Shown piece by piece: positions 25,340-33,426 of a stretch of DNA of 44,334 nt. A program made the position numbers and the translations under genes. The notes under the pieces were generated by a model. That model searched no databases, had not been told where the DNA came from, and saw only the letters and a program-made list of their open reading frames with translations. Position 1 is the stretch's first letter. Each line of letters starts with the position of its first letter. Source of the stretch: an uncultured Clostridium sp. (GTDB lineage: Bacteria; Bacillota; Clostridia; Lachnospirales; Lachnospiraceae); contig UQFC01000009.1 of the NCBI GenBank assembly GCA_900540335.1, forward strand, positions 1 through 44,334. Direction: 5' to 3'.

Positions 25340-26625
25340 GGGTGTGCCACCTCCTTTTTCTCAACAGGAGTCAGTTCCTGCCCGGACAGACGTTTCCTCT
25401 GTCCCGTTTCCAGATTCACTTCCAGAACCTCTTTCTCTCCGTCAGATAAAAACAGAATACGTCCGATTCCCTGAGCTGCCGCCCACTCCTCGTAGGCTTC
25501 CGCCGGCTTTCCGTCTTTCCTGCACACCATCTGCAGGGTTTCTCCCCGGCTTCTAAGACTGCAGGCCAGAGGAATGGCTTTCATAGCCGCATCCGGCTCA
25601 TAAACAAGAGCCGTGCAGACGGAAGAAACAGGAACCTGGATTTTCTGGCGGGACAGCGCCAGCATCAGCTGGTCCACCACAATGGCAAAGCCCACAGCCG
25701 GAGCCTTTTTCCCGAACTGCTCCAAAAGACGGTCATAACGTCCTCCTGTTACAATATACTCTCCCGTTCCATAGGTATAGGCCTTAAAAATAATGCCGGT
25801 ATAGTAGGAATATTTGCTCAGCATCCCCAGATCATAAGAAACATAGTCTCCCAGACCGTAAGCATCCACCAGCTCCTGAACCCGCTCTAACCGGTCAATG
25901 GCCTGAAGCGCGCGGGGATTGGAGGTCATGGTTCTTGCAGCGCGAATCTGATCAATGTCTCCAAACAGCTCCGGAAGCTTTAAAAACAGCTGCTTTTGCT
26001 CCTGAGTCATCGTCTGCTCAGACAAAAGCTCCTCCACACCGAAATAATTTTTATTTTCAATAAGAATACGAAGCTTTTCCCTGGTTTCCTCGTCCATCCC
26101 GGCTTCCTCTGTCAGACTCCGGTAAAACTCTACCTGCCCCAGCTCCACCTGGAATTCTGTCAGTCCGGCCTCTTTCAGAGACTGGATGACCATGGCGATC
26201 ATTTCCGCATCTGCCTGACAGGTATCGTCGCCAATCAGCTCGACTCCTGTCTGGGTTGCTTCCTTTAACCTCCCCTGGTAACTGGAGCTGTTGATAAAGG
26301 AAGGCCCCACATAGCACAGGCGGATGGGATTTTCCTCTTCCATAAAATATTTAGCAGCACACCGGGCAATGGACGGCGTCATATCCGGCCGAAGCACCAG
26401 CGTATTGTTGTCCCGGTCAAAGAACTTGTACATTTCCTGGGATTTGACGCTTCCCCTCTCCTTACGGAAAATATCAAAATATTCAAACACAGGTGTCTCA
26501 ATGGCTTCATAGCCATACAGGCGGAACACCTGAAGAATTTTCTCCTGAACCGCCAGTTTCCTGGCACATTCCGGTCCATAGATATCCCGGACACCCTCCG
26601 GGGTATGAAGCAGCTGATGATTCAT
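25336..26625 (-). CDS. hisZ: ATP phosphoribosyltransferase regulatory subunit HisZ
   Basis: Histidyl-tRNA synthetase-like protein without aminoacylation role; it forms the hetero-octamer with short HisG and gives feedback control. The 429-aa sequence keeps the class II core: PEGVRDIYGPECARKL, YEAIETPVFEYFDIFRKE, LVLRPDMTPSIARCAAKYF, VELGQVEFYR and GGRYDRLLEQFGKKAPAVGFA. HisZ rather than HisS is supported by pairing with short hisG and by operon position. First gene of the operon; AAAGGAG precedes the ATG. The last 60 residues extend past the usual barrel core. Confidence 0.94.
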   Translation of the reverse strand: MNHQLLHTPEGVRDIYGPECARKLAVQEKILQVFRLYGYEAIETPVFEYFDIFRKERGSVKSQEMYKFFDRDNNTLVLRPDMTPSIARCAAKYFMEEENPIRLCYVGPSFINSSSYQGRLKEATQTGVELIGDDTCQADAEMIAMVIQSLKEAGLTEFQVELGQVEFYRSLTEEAGMDEETREKLRILIENKNYFGVEELLSEQTMTQEQKQLFLKLPELFGDIDQIRAARTMTSNPRALQAIDRLERVQELVDAYGLGDYVSYDLGMLSKYSYYTGIIFKAYTYGTGEYIVTGGRYDRLLEQFGKKAPAVGFAIVVDQLMLALSRQKIQVPVSSVCTALVYEPDAAMKAIPLACSLRSRGETLQMVCRKDGKPAEAYEEWAAAQGIGRILFLSDGEKEVLEVNLETGQRKRLSGQELTPVEKKEVAHP

Positions 26626-26706
26626 AAATACTCCTTTCCCTCCCGAAATTCACAGATTACCATTTACTTTCACACGGTAGAGTGATAATTGAATAACGTG
26701 GTTACT

Positions 26707-26735
26707 ATTATAGGAGATGGAATCTGAATTGTCAA
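26707..26735 (-). promoter_or_regulatory. Consensus sigma-A promoter of the his operon
   Basis: TTGACA (26730-26735), 17-base spacer, TATAAT (26707-26712): perfect match. The -35 overlaps the last codons of the upstream membrane-protein gene. The leader to hisZ is about 75 bases, too short for a T-box; no T-box core, His-rich leader peptide or attenuator was seen. Confidence 0.9.
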
Positions 26736-28117
26736 TCAACAATGACCAGATTGGGATAAATTTTCTCAATCCTTTCATCCGGAAAATGCTCATCCAGCGA
26801 CTCTGCCGTTTTCTGCCACAAAGCACCTGCCGGCTCTTCTCCCGCCTGTCTCTGGGTATACCGCGCCAGAACCATTCCTGACAGCAGCATATTGTAAAGC
26901 ATAAAAACAATCAAAAGATTGGTTACGATTTTCCCGGCCTTTACCGGTATTTTTTCAATCCAGCGGGAAAGAACCGGATAAATCCCTTTCAGCCATACTA
27001 CAGCTACAATTCCCCAGAAAAAACAGTACAGCAGATTGATTCTGCCTCCAAGGTTAAAGGGTATCTCGCTGTAATCCCAGAATATCGTTCCAAAAACAAG
27101 TTCTGTAAATACGCTGCAGAAATACTCATAAGCGCCTCCAAGAACAGTACCTGCCAGGAAAATATGACGGTCTGCCGTATTTCTGACCCGGTAAAGCACA
27201 GCAGTCAGCATGACACAGCCCAGCCCCCAGACAATGCTGAACGGGCCGTAAACCACGCTGCTCCGGCTCATAAGAACCCCGGCGGTGTAATATACAAAAA
27301 CAGTCTCTACCACATCTCCTAAAAACGCGCCGATAAAAAACAAAGAAACCAGCTTGTAAAAGCTGCATCCGTATCCGAACACAAAGGCCTCTGCCACACG
27401 GCTGCGGGCCTTCTCCCGCTTCTGCTCCTCTCTCAGATTTTTTAAAGAGATATTGGGATAAGCCTTCATCATACGCCGCTGAATCCTGCGGGCAATCCTG
27501 CTGTTTAAAAATACAGACAGCTCCAGAAGCTTTCTGCGGACAGGCCCCGCCGCCTGTCGTGAGGAGACCTCTAAAAGCTCCTCCGGCGTAATTTCCCTGC
27601 GCAGCTCCTGGCGCAGCTCCAGAATCGCCCCCGCACTTCCCAGAGCATCTGCTGCCAGAGACAGGGTCAGAATCCAGAGAAGAACCACCCCCACAGGATG
27701 AGGAATCAGTCCCACTGCAGCCAGCAAAAGAGCGTTAAGCCCCTTGATCATCAGGACAGCTCCCAGTCCCCATATTGCTGAATAGGTCAGACAAACATAT
27801 CCGTCCAGATGGAATCTGTGACCGGAATAATCCCACCATTTCCGGTGAAAAATCCGTTCAATCAATCTTCCTGACCAGTATTCCAGAAAACTGGCCAGCA
27901 CAGCTCCTCCCAGAAACAGGAAAACAGGACGATCCTTCAGTTCCGGAAGAAACAGGGCAAACGCTGCAGCAGAAAAACCATACAGCATACAAAACGGAGC
28001 ATTTAAAATTCCCCTGTTTACAAAGGTTTTCCGCCGCAGTGCAGCCAGACAGACCTCCAGACACCATCCAAAAAAGGAATACAGGTAAATCAGCCACAAA
28101 AGTTCATATCCGGTCAT
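26732..28117 (-). CDS. Polytopic membrane protein with two CmpB-type repeats (putative ABC transporter permease family)
   Basis: Function unknown; the family (ABC_trans_CmpB) is common in Lachnospiraceae and is often labelled a permease on weak grounds. The 461-aa protein contains two similar membrane units: about 8-120 (FFGWCLEVCL ... EYWSGRLIERIFHRKWWDYS ... LDGYVCLTYSAIWGL) and 252-372 (FIGAFLGDVVE ... EYFCSVFTELVFGTIFWDYS ... LGGRINLLYCFFWGI). They are joined by a basic cytoplasmic stretch (165-245). The tail after 425 is hydrophilic. Start ATG at 28117. It lies between divergent PurF-like and convergent his promoters, a single-gene unit. Confidence 0.8.
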   Translation of the reverse strand: MTGYELLWLIYLYSFFGWCLEVCLAALRRKTFVNRGILNAPFCMLYGFSAAAFALFLPELKDRPVFLFLGGAVLASFLEYWSGRLIERIFHRKWWDYSGHRFHLDGYVCLTYSAIWGLGAVLMIKGLNALLLAAVGLIPHPVGVVLLWILTLSLAADALGSAGAILELRQELRREITPEELLEVSSRQAAGPVRRKLLELSVFLNSRIARRIQRRMMKAYPNISLKNLREEQKREKARSRVAEAFVFGYGCSFYKLVSLFFIGAFLGDVVETVFVYYTAGVLMSRSSVVYGPFSIVWGLGCVMLTAVLYRVRNTADRHIFLAGTVLGGAYEYFCSVFTELVFGTIFWDYSEIPFNLGGRINLLYCFFWGIVAVVWLKGIYPVLSRWIEKIPVKAGKIVTNLLIVFMLYNMLLSGMVLARYTQRQAGEEPAGALWQKTAESLDEHFPDERIEKIYPNLVIVD

Positions 28118-28155
28118 ATACGATCCACACCCTTTCTGCGGAATTTTCTGATCTC

Positions 28156-28184
28156 ATTTTACATTTATAATACAGGTTCGTCAA
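28156..28184 (-). promoter_or_regulatory. Promoter of the CmpB-repeat membrane gene
   Basis: TTGACG (28179-28184), 17-base spacer, TAAAAT (28156-28161) on the minus strand, 38 bases before the start codon. Confidence 0.55.
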
Positions 28185-28241
28185 TCATTTTGCCAAAAGG
28201 GTAAATTCGCGCCTATATATAAGTATTTTTAATAAATAAGA

Positions 28242-28275
28242 CTGATTGTATTACATGTGTAATATATGATACACT
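28242..28275 (+). promoter_or_regulatory. Promoter region and palindrome upstream of the PurF-like gene
   Basis: CTGATT (28242-28247), 17 bases, TATGAT (28265-28270) is the best fit; TTGTAT with TACACT (28270-28275) is an alternative. A perfect palindrome TATTACA-TG-TGTAATA (28249-28264) fills the spacer, a possible operator. No PurR box (CCGAA-type) or purine riboswitch was seen. Confidence 0.45.
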
Positions 28276-28317
28276 ATTAAGGTATGCTATTTACATATTA
28301 TATGGAGGACATGATAC

Positions 28318-29793
28318 ATGGGCGGATTTTTTGGAGTTGTCTCAAGAAATGACTGTGTTATGGATTTATTTTTTGGTACGGATTATCATTCCCATCTGGG
28401 AACACGGCGGGGAGGCATGGCGGTTTACGGGCCGTCCGGATTCCAGCGGAGTATCCACAATATTGAAAATTCTCCGTTTAGAACAAAATTTGAACGCGAT
28501 GTGGAAGAGCTGAAAGGAAATTCCGGAATCGGTTCTATTTCTGATAATGAACCTCAGCCCCTTCTGATTCAGTCCCACCTGGGCAGCTATGCCATTGTAA
28601 CTGTGGGAAAAATCAACAATGAAGAGGAGCTGGTGAAGCTTGCTTTTGAAAATGGCCATATTCACTTTATGGAAATGAGCGGAGGACGGATCAACGCCAG
28701 CGAGCTGACCGCAGCCATCATCAACCAGAAGCAGAGCCTGGTGGAGGGCCTTGTTTATGCCCAGGAGATGATCAAGGGATCTATGACGATTCTCCTGCTG
28801 ACACCGGAGGGAATCTATGCTTCCCGCGACCGGTACGGACGGACTCCTGTTGTTGTTGGCAAAAAGGAGGATGCCTGCTGCGTTTCCTTTGAAAGCTTTG
28901 CATATATCAATCTGGGTTATCACGACTGCTATGAACTTGGTCCGGGCGAGGTTGTTCTGGTCAATACGGAAGGCGTACAGTCTTTAAGCGCCCCCCGCAG
29001 AGAGATGAAAAAGTGTTCCTTTTTATGGGTTTACTACGGCTACCCCACCTCCAGCTATGAGGGAGTCAATGTGGAGCAGATGCGTTACAACTGCGGACGG
29101 ATTCTGGCTGACCGGGATCTGGGCTGCAAGGGCGGCTGCGCAGGATGTCCGGGGCACAGCCAGTCAGCGGACAACAGCAAAGAAGAGACCATTCACCCGG
29201 ATATTGTGGCCGGAGTTCCCGATTCCGGCATTGCCCACGCTATCGGCTATGCCAATGAATCCGGCATTCCCTTTGCCCGTCCCTTTATTAAATACACACC
29301 AACCTGGCCCCGTTCCTTTATGCCTCAGAACCAGAGTCAGCGTAACCTGATTGCGAAAATGAAGCTGATTCCGGTCGATGCCCTGATTCGTGACAAGAGT
29401 CTTCTCCTGATTGACGACTCCATTGTCCGCGGCACCCAGTTGGGAGAAACAACAGAATTTCTGTACCAGAGCGGAGCCCGCGAGGTTCATATCCGTCCGG
29501 CCTGTCCGCCCCTTCTCTTCGGCTGCAAATACTTGAACTTCTCCCGCTCCAATTCGGATCTGGATTTGATCACCCGCCGGATTATCCGTGAACGGGAAGG
29601 AGACCATGTCTCTGCAGAGCTGCTGGCTGATTACGCAGATCCGGACAGCCAGAACTATAAAGAAATGGTCGAGGAGATCCGCAGACGCCTGAACTTTACC
29701 TCCTTAAAATTCCATCGTCTGGACGATCTGATTGAATCCATCGGACTTCCCAGAGAAAAACTCTGCACCTACTGCTGGGATGGAAAAGAATAA
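28318..29793 (+). CDS. Amidophosphoribosyltransferase (PurF)-like protein lacking the catalytic N-terminal cysteine
   Basis: PurF makes phosphoribosylamine from PRPP and glutamine. This 491-aa homologue has the PRPP-binding block SLLLIDDSIVRGTQ at about 361-374 and four Cys at positions matching the Fe-S ligands of Bacillus-type PurF: Cys233 (KKCSFLW), Cys396 or 403 (RPACPPLLFGC), Cys483 and Cys486 (LCTYC). The N-terminus is MGGFFGVVS where PurF has MCGVFGI: the Ntn nucleophile Cys is Gly. An in-frame stop four bases upstream rules out a longer start, and GGAGG sits nine bases before the ATG. The glutamine-side NGNL motif is also lost (VGKINN). An insert CKGGCAGC (270-277) is extra. It may use ammonia or have another role. 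Monocistronic with its own promoter and terminator. Confidence 0.85.
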   Translation: MGGFFGVVSRNDCVMDLFFGTDYHSHLGTRRGGMAVYGPSGFQRSIHNIENSPFRTKFERDVEELKGNSGIGSISDNEPQPLLIQSHLGSYAIVTVGKINNEEELVKLAFENGHIHFMEMSGGRINASELTAAIINQKQSLVEGLVYAQEMIKGSMTILLLTPEGIYASRDRYGRTPVVVGKKEDACCVSFESFAYINLGYHDCYELGPGEVVLVNTEGVQSLSAPRREMKKCSFLWVYYGYPTSSYEGVNVEQMRYNCGRILADRDLGCKGGCAGCPGHSQSADNSKEETIHPDIVAGVPDSGIAHAIGYANESGIPFARPFIKYTPTWPRSFMPQNQSQRNLIAKMKLIPVDALIRDKSLLLIDDSIVRGTQLGETTEFLYQSGAREVHIRPACPPLLFGCKYLNFSRSNSDLDLITRRIIREREGDHVSAELLADYADPDSQNYKEMVEEIRRRLNFTSLKFHRLDDLIESIGLPREKLCTYCWDGKE

Positions 29794-29820
29794 AATACAG
29801 GACATAATTTCCTATGGAAG

Positions 29821-29866
29821 AAAAAAAGCACGGCCCGCAGAAAATATTTTGCGGTCGTGCTTTTTT
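29821..29866. terminator. Bidirectional terminator between the PurF-like gene and the uracil permease
   Basis: AAAAAAAGCACGgcCCGCA pairs with TGCGGtCGTGCTTTTTT around a 10-base AT-rich loop; T-tracts on both strands. It closes both convergent genes. Confidence 0.9.
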
Positions 29867-29892
29867 GATGCAGTCAGTGTTTCAACCCTTTT

Positions 29893-31146
29893 TTATCGAT
29901 CGTTCGTCAGCTTTAAACGATCCAGTGCAAAGAAGATCAGGCTCAGAGCCATTCCTACCACACAGGCCAGTACCATGCCCGTCAGCTGGATATTGCCGAT
30001 TTTAATGGCAATACCGGACAGACCGGTAACAAAAATTACAGAGGTCAGCGCCTGGTTTCTTGATTTTCCGTAATCCACCTTGGAATCCACTAAAATCCGC
30101 AGGCCTGAGGTACCAATCATACCGTACAGCAGGAAAGAAATTCCTCCGATAACCGGACCGGGAATCGTGCTGATCAGCGTAGACAGTTTTCCCATAAAGG
30201 AACAGATAATGGACAGTACAGCTGCGCCTGCGATAACTCTGACACTGTATACTCCCGTCATCGCCATAACGCCGATATTTTCTCCATAGGTTGTCGTAGG
30301 AACAGAACCGATACAGCCGGAAAGCATGGTAGAGAAGTTATCTCCAAACAGGCTTCGATGAAGTCCCGGCTCCTTTAAAAGATCCCGGCCCACAATCTTG
30401 CTGGTAACTACCTGATGACCGATATGCTCGGAAGTAATAACCAGAATCACAGGAAGAATAATCAGGATTGCTTCCAGATTGAATTTGGGAAGAGTAAAAT
30501 CAGGGAGGGCAAACCAGGGCGCTGCGGCAACTGCCTCAAAGCTTACGATTCCGCAGGCCACTGCTGCCCCGTATCCGGCCAGCACCGCAATCAGAATGGG
30601 GATTACGGATAAAAAGCCGCGGAATAAAATAGAACCAAATACAGCCACACCCAGAGTCACCAGAAATACAATCAGGTTTGCCGGATTAATGGTTTCCTCC
30701 AGAAGTCCTGCATTGCTGGCCGCAGTTCCTGAAAGCTCCAGACCAATCAATGCCACTACCGGTCCCATGGCAGCCGGCGGAAGAACCACGTCAATCCAGT
30801 CCGTTCCGAATTTGTATACAATCAGTGCCAGCACGCAGCCGCAGAAACCGACTGCAACGAAACCGCCCAGTGCATATTCATAGCCGAAATTGGCGATTAC
30901 AATTCCTGCCGGAGCCAGGAAAGCGAAGCTGGAGCCTAAATACGCGGGAGCCTTTCCCTTGGTAATAAAAATAAACAGCAGTGTTCCAAGACCGTTCATA
31001 AACAGAACGATTGCCGGGCTGATACCAAAAATAAACGGTACCAGAACAGATGCCCCGAACATGGCAAACATGTGCTGAATACTGAGAGGAAGAAGCAGCT
31101 GAAAGGGCACCTTCTCCTCCACCTGGATAATGCGTTTGTTAGACAT
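29893..31146 (-). CDS. uraA: Uracil/xanthine permease family transporter (UraA-like, NCS2)
   Basis: Proton-coupled nucleobase importer. The 417-aa protein has about 14 hydrophobic segments and NCS2 features: LLPLSIQHMFAMFGASVLVP at residues 17-36 with the conserved QH, ITSEHIGHQ with the substrate-binding Glu, and SVPTTTYGENIGVMAMTGVYSV. The TTYGENIG form points to uracil rather than xanthine. GGAGG lies ten bases before the ATG. It is last in the long minus-strand run; neither a pyrimidine attenuator nor a promoter was seen in the 46-base gap before it. Confidence 0.93.
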   Translation of the reverse strand: MSNKRIIQVEEKVPFQLLLPLSIQHMFAMFGASVLVPFIFGISPAIVLFMNGLGTLLFIFITKGKAPAYLGSSFAFLAPAGIVIANFGYEYALGGFVAVGFCGCVLALIVYKFGTDWIDVVLPPAAMGPVVALIGLELSGTAASNAGLLEETINPANLIVFLVTLGVAVFGSILFRGFLSVIPILIAVLAGYGAAVACGIVSFEAVAAAPWFALPDFTLPKFNLEAILIILPVILVITSEHIGHQVVTSKIVGRDLLKEPGLHRSLFGDNFSTMLSGCIGSVPTTTYGENIGVMAMTGVYSVRVIAGAAVLSIICSFMGKLSTLISTIPGPVIGGISFLLYGMIGTSGLRILVDSKVDYGKSRNQALTSVIFVTGLSGIAIKIGNIQLTGMVLACVVGMALSLIFFALDRLKLTNDR

Positions 31147-31192
31147 AATAAAAAGTCCTCCTGTTTTATATTTGCTGTTTCAGCTTTTCAGA

Positions 31193-31525
31193 TTAAAATG
31201 TAAAATCGCCCATGGCCCAGCAGTATGCTACTGCCAGAATCATAGCCGCCACAAGAATAAGGAACCTCTGCCCCAGTACATTGCCCGGCTTGGAAGCCTT
31301 CTCCTCATCCAGCCACAGACCGCCGTCTCCGCTTTTTTTTACTACGCCAAAGCTTACCATTTTACGGATCATCTGCCGGTCTGCCCTGGTGGGCTTCATT
31401 TCCCCAAACAGCGTCTCCATGGTAACTGCCGTATCCGAAGACAGAGCCTTCTGTTTCCGAAACAGGTCGTAATATCCGCCAAAAGCATTGTCCATCATGG
31501 TTCCATAACGTTCTTTTACTGACAT
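31193..31525 (-). CDS. Small protein of unknown function with C-terminal membrane anchor
   Basis: I do not recognise this 110-aa protein. The N-terminal 80 residues are soluble and helical, with a part that could be a winged helix (TRADRQMIRKMVSFGVVKKS, then GDGGLWLDEE). Residues about 86-105 (QRFLILVAAMILAVAYCWAM) form a single membrane segment followed by GDFTF, so it is probably tail-anchored with the domain inside. GGGAGG precedes the ATG. It lies between a 103-aa unknown gene and the uracil permease. Confidence 0.7.
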   Translation of the reverse strand: MSVKERYGTMMDNAFGGYYDLFRKQKALSSDTAVTMETLFGEMKPTRADRQMIRKMVSFGVVKKSGDGGLWLDEEKASKPGNVLGQRFLILVAAMILAVAYCWAMGDFTF

Positions 31526-31543
31526 TCGTCTTTCCTCCCGGTT

Positions 31544-31855
31544 TTATTTCTCTGTATGCTCGTAGGTATAACAAAGAAGCTGGTACTTCTCATCATCCAT
31601 CGAAAGCTTGGGTTCATAGTCATCAAGCATCTGCTCCAGCCTGTCCATCTGCTCTGTAGAAGGCAGATCCCTGATCTGCTGTTTTAAGGTTTCCCGCATC
31701 TGCGTCAGCTCCTCCTGACGCTGCGGCACAGGAAGCCCGTACAGCTTTGCCAGCATGCCGATTGCTGCGGCGCACTCGGTATCCGCTGTCATTTTCGGAG
31801 TGTGAGGAAAACTCAACCGGATATCCAGAGACTGTTTTACAATAGAAAATACCAC
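31544..31855 (-). CDS. Small soluble protein of unknown function
   Basis: A 103-aa acidic, helix-rich protein without membrane segment or known motif; the central part (RQEELTQMRETLKQQIRDLP) looks coiled. It begins with GTG at 31855, preceded by GAGGGGAGGAG that overlaps the recU end, and lies 2 bases behind recU, so it is translated with it. It may belong to one of the Clostridia-specific DUF families (DUF3837 is a guess that I cannot check). Confidence 0.7.
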   Translation of the reverse strand: MVFSIVKQSLDIRLSFPHTPKMTADTECAAAIGMLAKLYGLPVPQRQEELTQMRETLKQQIRDLPSTEQMDRLEQMLDDYEPKLSMDDEKYQLLCYTYEHTEK

Positions 31856-31857
31856 CT

Positions 31858-32397
31858 CTACTCCTCCCCTCTCAAATCCAGATCCCGCTGAATCGCCGCC
31901 AGATAGTGAACCAGGATATCCCGGCTGGCCTGAATCCGGAATTCGGGATCAATCTCTTCGTATGTAAAGCTTTTTCTTCCCCCATCCTCCATTCGCTTCC
32001 AGAACTGGTACATTCTCCGGAAGGGAATGTAATAAATCTCATCCTCCGATGTAAAATGGAGAATAAAAAAAGCAATTCCTCCCTGCTGCTCAAAGTCCTT
32101 CATAAACATCATCTGATGCAGATGAACATTCTGCAGAGGGAAGGTCTTTACCGCGCACTCCTTTGCATCAAAGCATACGGGAATGCCCTGAACAGCGCCG
32201 ATATAGTCCACCGTACTTTTCTGTTCAAAATAGGCCAGAGTAATGTGACGGCTTTCTTTGTCAATGGTGATTGGAGTAATGGGCGTTGGAATTTTCTGAA
32301 TCAGAGCCAGATTTTTTTCTCTGTAAATCTCATTGCTCCGGTTAATCATATCCTCCAGCGTTGACCCCCGCAGTCCCCTGCTTTTCCAGGTTCCCAT
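31858..32397 (-). CDS. recU: Holliday junction resolvase RecU-like protein
   Basis: Endonuclease that cuts four-way junctions in recombination and repair. The 179-aa protein has the family blocks RGLRGSTLEDMINRSNEIYR (7-26), IQKIPTPITPI, EQKSTVDYIGAVQG (59-71) and PVCFDAKEC (73-81), which carry the acidic and Lys residues of the metal site, then NVHLHQMMFMKDF. RecU is usually next to a penicillin-binding protein gene; here it follows a pseudouridine synthase by a TAATG overlap, with GGAGGAG before the start. Confidence 0.92.
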   Translation of the reverse strand: MGTWKSRGLRGSTLEDMINRSNEIYREKNLALIQKIPTPITPITIDKESRHITLAYFEQKSTVDYIGAVQGIPVCFDAKECAVKTFPLQNVHLHQMMFMKDFEQQGGIAFFILHFTSEDEIYYIPFRRMYQFWKRMEDGGRKSFTYEEIDPEFRIQASRDILVHYLAAIQRDLDLRGEE

Positions 32398-33380
32398 TAT
32401 ATCTCTCCTCCCGGATGATCCGCCATATTTCCAAAAACTCTCCGGAAGCTATCCGGCACAGGAGCAGTAAAAACCTTTCCGCTGAGATAGGCAAAAGGCT
32501 CTTCCATTGCGGGAAATTCCATTCTCCAGGAGTGAAGCATCTGACTGTGAATGCCAAACTGCTTTTTCATTCTGGCATTCAGCTCCTCTTTTCCGTACTT
32601 ATAATCCCCTGCAAGAGGATGTCCGATAGAGGAAAGATGGGCGCGAATCTGATGGGTCCGTCCCGTAATCAGGCGAACCTTCAGCAGTGTGCATCCGCCT
32701 GCCTGTCCCAGAGGCTCGTAGCGGGTCAGAATGGGAACACTGTCCGGAACCTGATTTTTCGTGATAGTCACCTGATTGGTTTTCTCATTTTTCAAAAGAA
32801 AACCGTCAATGGTTCTGGGTCCGTCCATACGCCCCTCTACTGCGCACAGATAGTCTTTATGAAGGCTTCTGTCCTGAAACAGGGCTGAAAGCATCTGAAG
32901 ACCTGCCAGAGATTTTCCTGCTGCCACAAGACCGCTGGTATTGCGATCCAGCCGGTTGCACACGGAAGGACGGAAGCTGCGAAGCTGCTCCGCAGTCAAC
33001 TGTCCCGTCTCCATCAGATAGGCGATTACATATTCTACCAGAGATTCATCCGTATCCTTTGCTTTCTGTGAAAGCATTCCTGCCGGCTTATTGATCAGCA
33101 GAATATGGTTGTCTTCATAAACAAGATCCAGCTTTGTTTTTTTGACCTTCTGCACCCGGACCTGAGAAAACTTTTCTATGGTTTCATCAGAAAGAAACAG
33201 ACGAATTTCATCCCCCTCTGACAGCTTCTCTGAACCGTCACATTTTTTTCCGTTAAGGGTAATGTTCTTTTTCCTCATCATTTTGTAAAGGAAGCCTTTT
33301 CCTGCCAGATTCAAATATTTTCCCAGCAGCTTATCCAGCCGCTGTCCGGCTTCGTTGCTGTTTACAATTACACTTTTCAC
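32397..33380 (-). CDS. RluC/RluD-type 23S rRNA pseudouridine synthase
   Basis: Converts uridine to pseudouridine in RNA, probably 23S rRNA. The 327-aa protein has an N-terminal S4-like RNA-binding domain (QRLDKLLGKYLNLAGKGFLY, about 13-32) and a catalytic domain with NRLDRNTSGLV, catalytic Asp145. GRTHQIRAHLSSIGHPLAGD (about 250-270) is the family's third block. It begins with GTG at 33380 with GGAG nine bases upstream and shares one base with recU at its stop. Target position in rRNA cannot be told. Confidence 0.92.
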   Translation of the reverse strand: MKSVIVNSNEAGQRLDKLLGKYLNLAGKGFLYKMMRKKNITLNGKKCDGSEKLSEGDEIRLFLSDETIEKFSQVRVQKVKKTKLDLVYEDNHILLINKPAGMLSQKAKDTDESLVEYVIAYLMETGQLTAEQLRSFRPSVCNRLDRNTSGLVAAGKSLAGLQMLSALFQDRSLHKDYLCAVEGRMDGPRTIDGFLLKNEKTNQVTITKNQVPDSVPILTRYEPLGQAGGCTLLKVRLITGRTHQIRAHLSSIGHPLAGDYKYGKEELNARMKKQFGIHSQMLHSWRMEFPAMEEPFAYLSGKVFTAPVPDSFRRVFGNMADHPGGEI

Positions 33381-33426
33381 AATGATTGTCTCCTTTTATC
33401 CGGCTGAGCCGGAAAAATCCCTGTCC

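Noticed and set aside
26626..26731. T-box or attenuator in the his leader
   Set aside because: The leader is only about 75 bases; no T-box core, His codon run or terminator/antiterminator pair was seen.
28318..28350. Hidden upstream start giving the PurF-like protein a catalytic Cys
   Set aside because: The in-frame triplet at 28312-28314 is TGA, so translation cannot begin further upstream.
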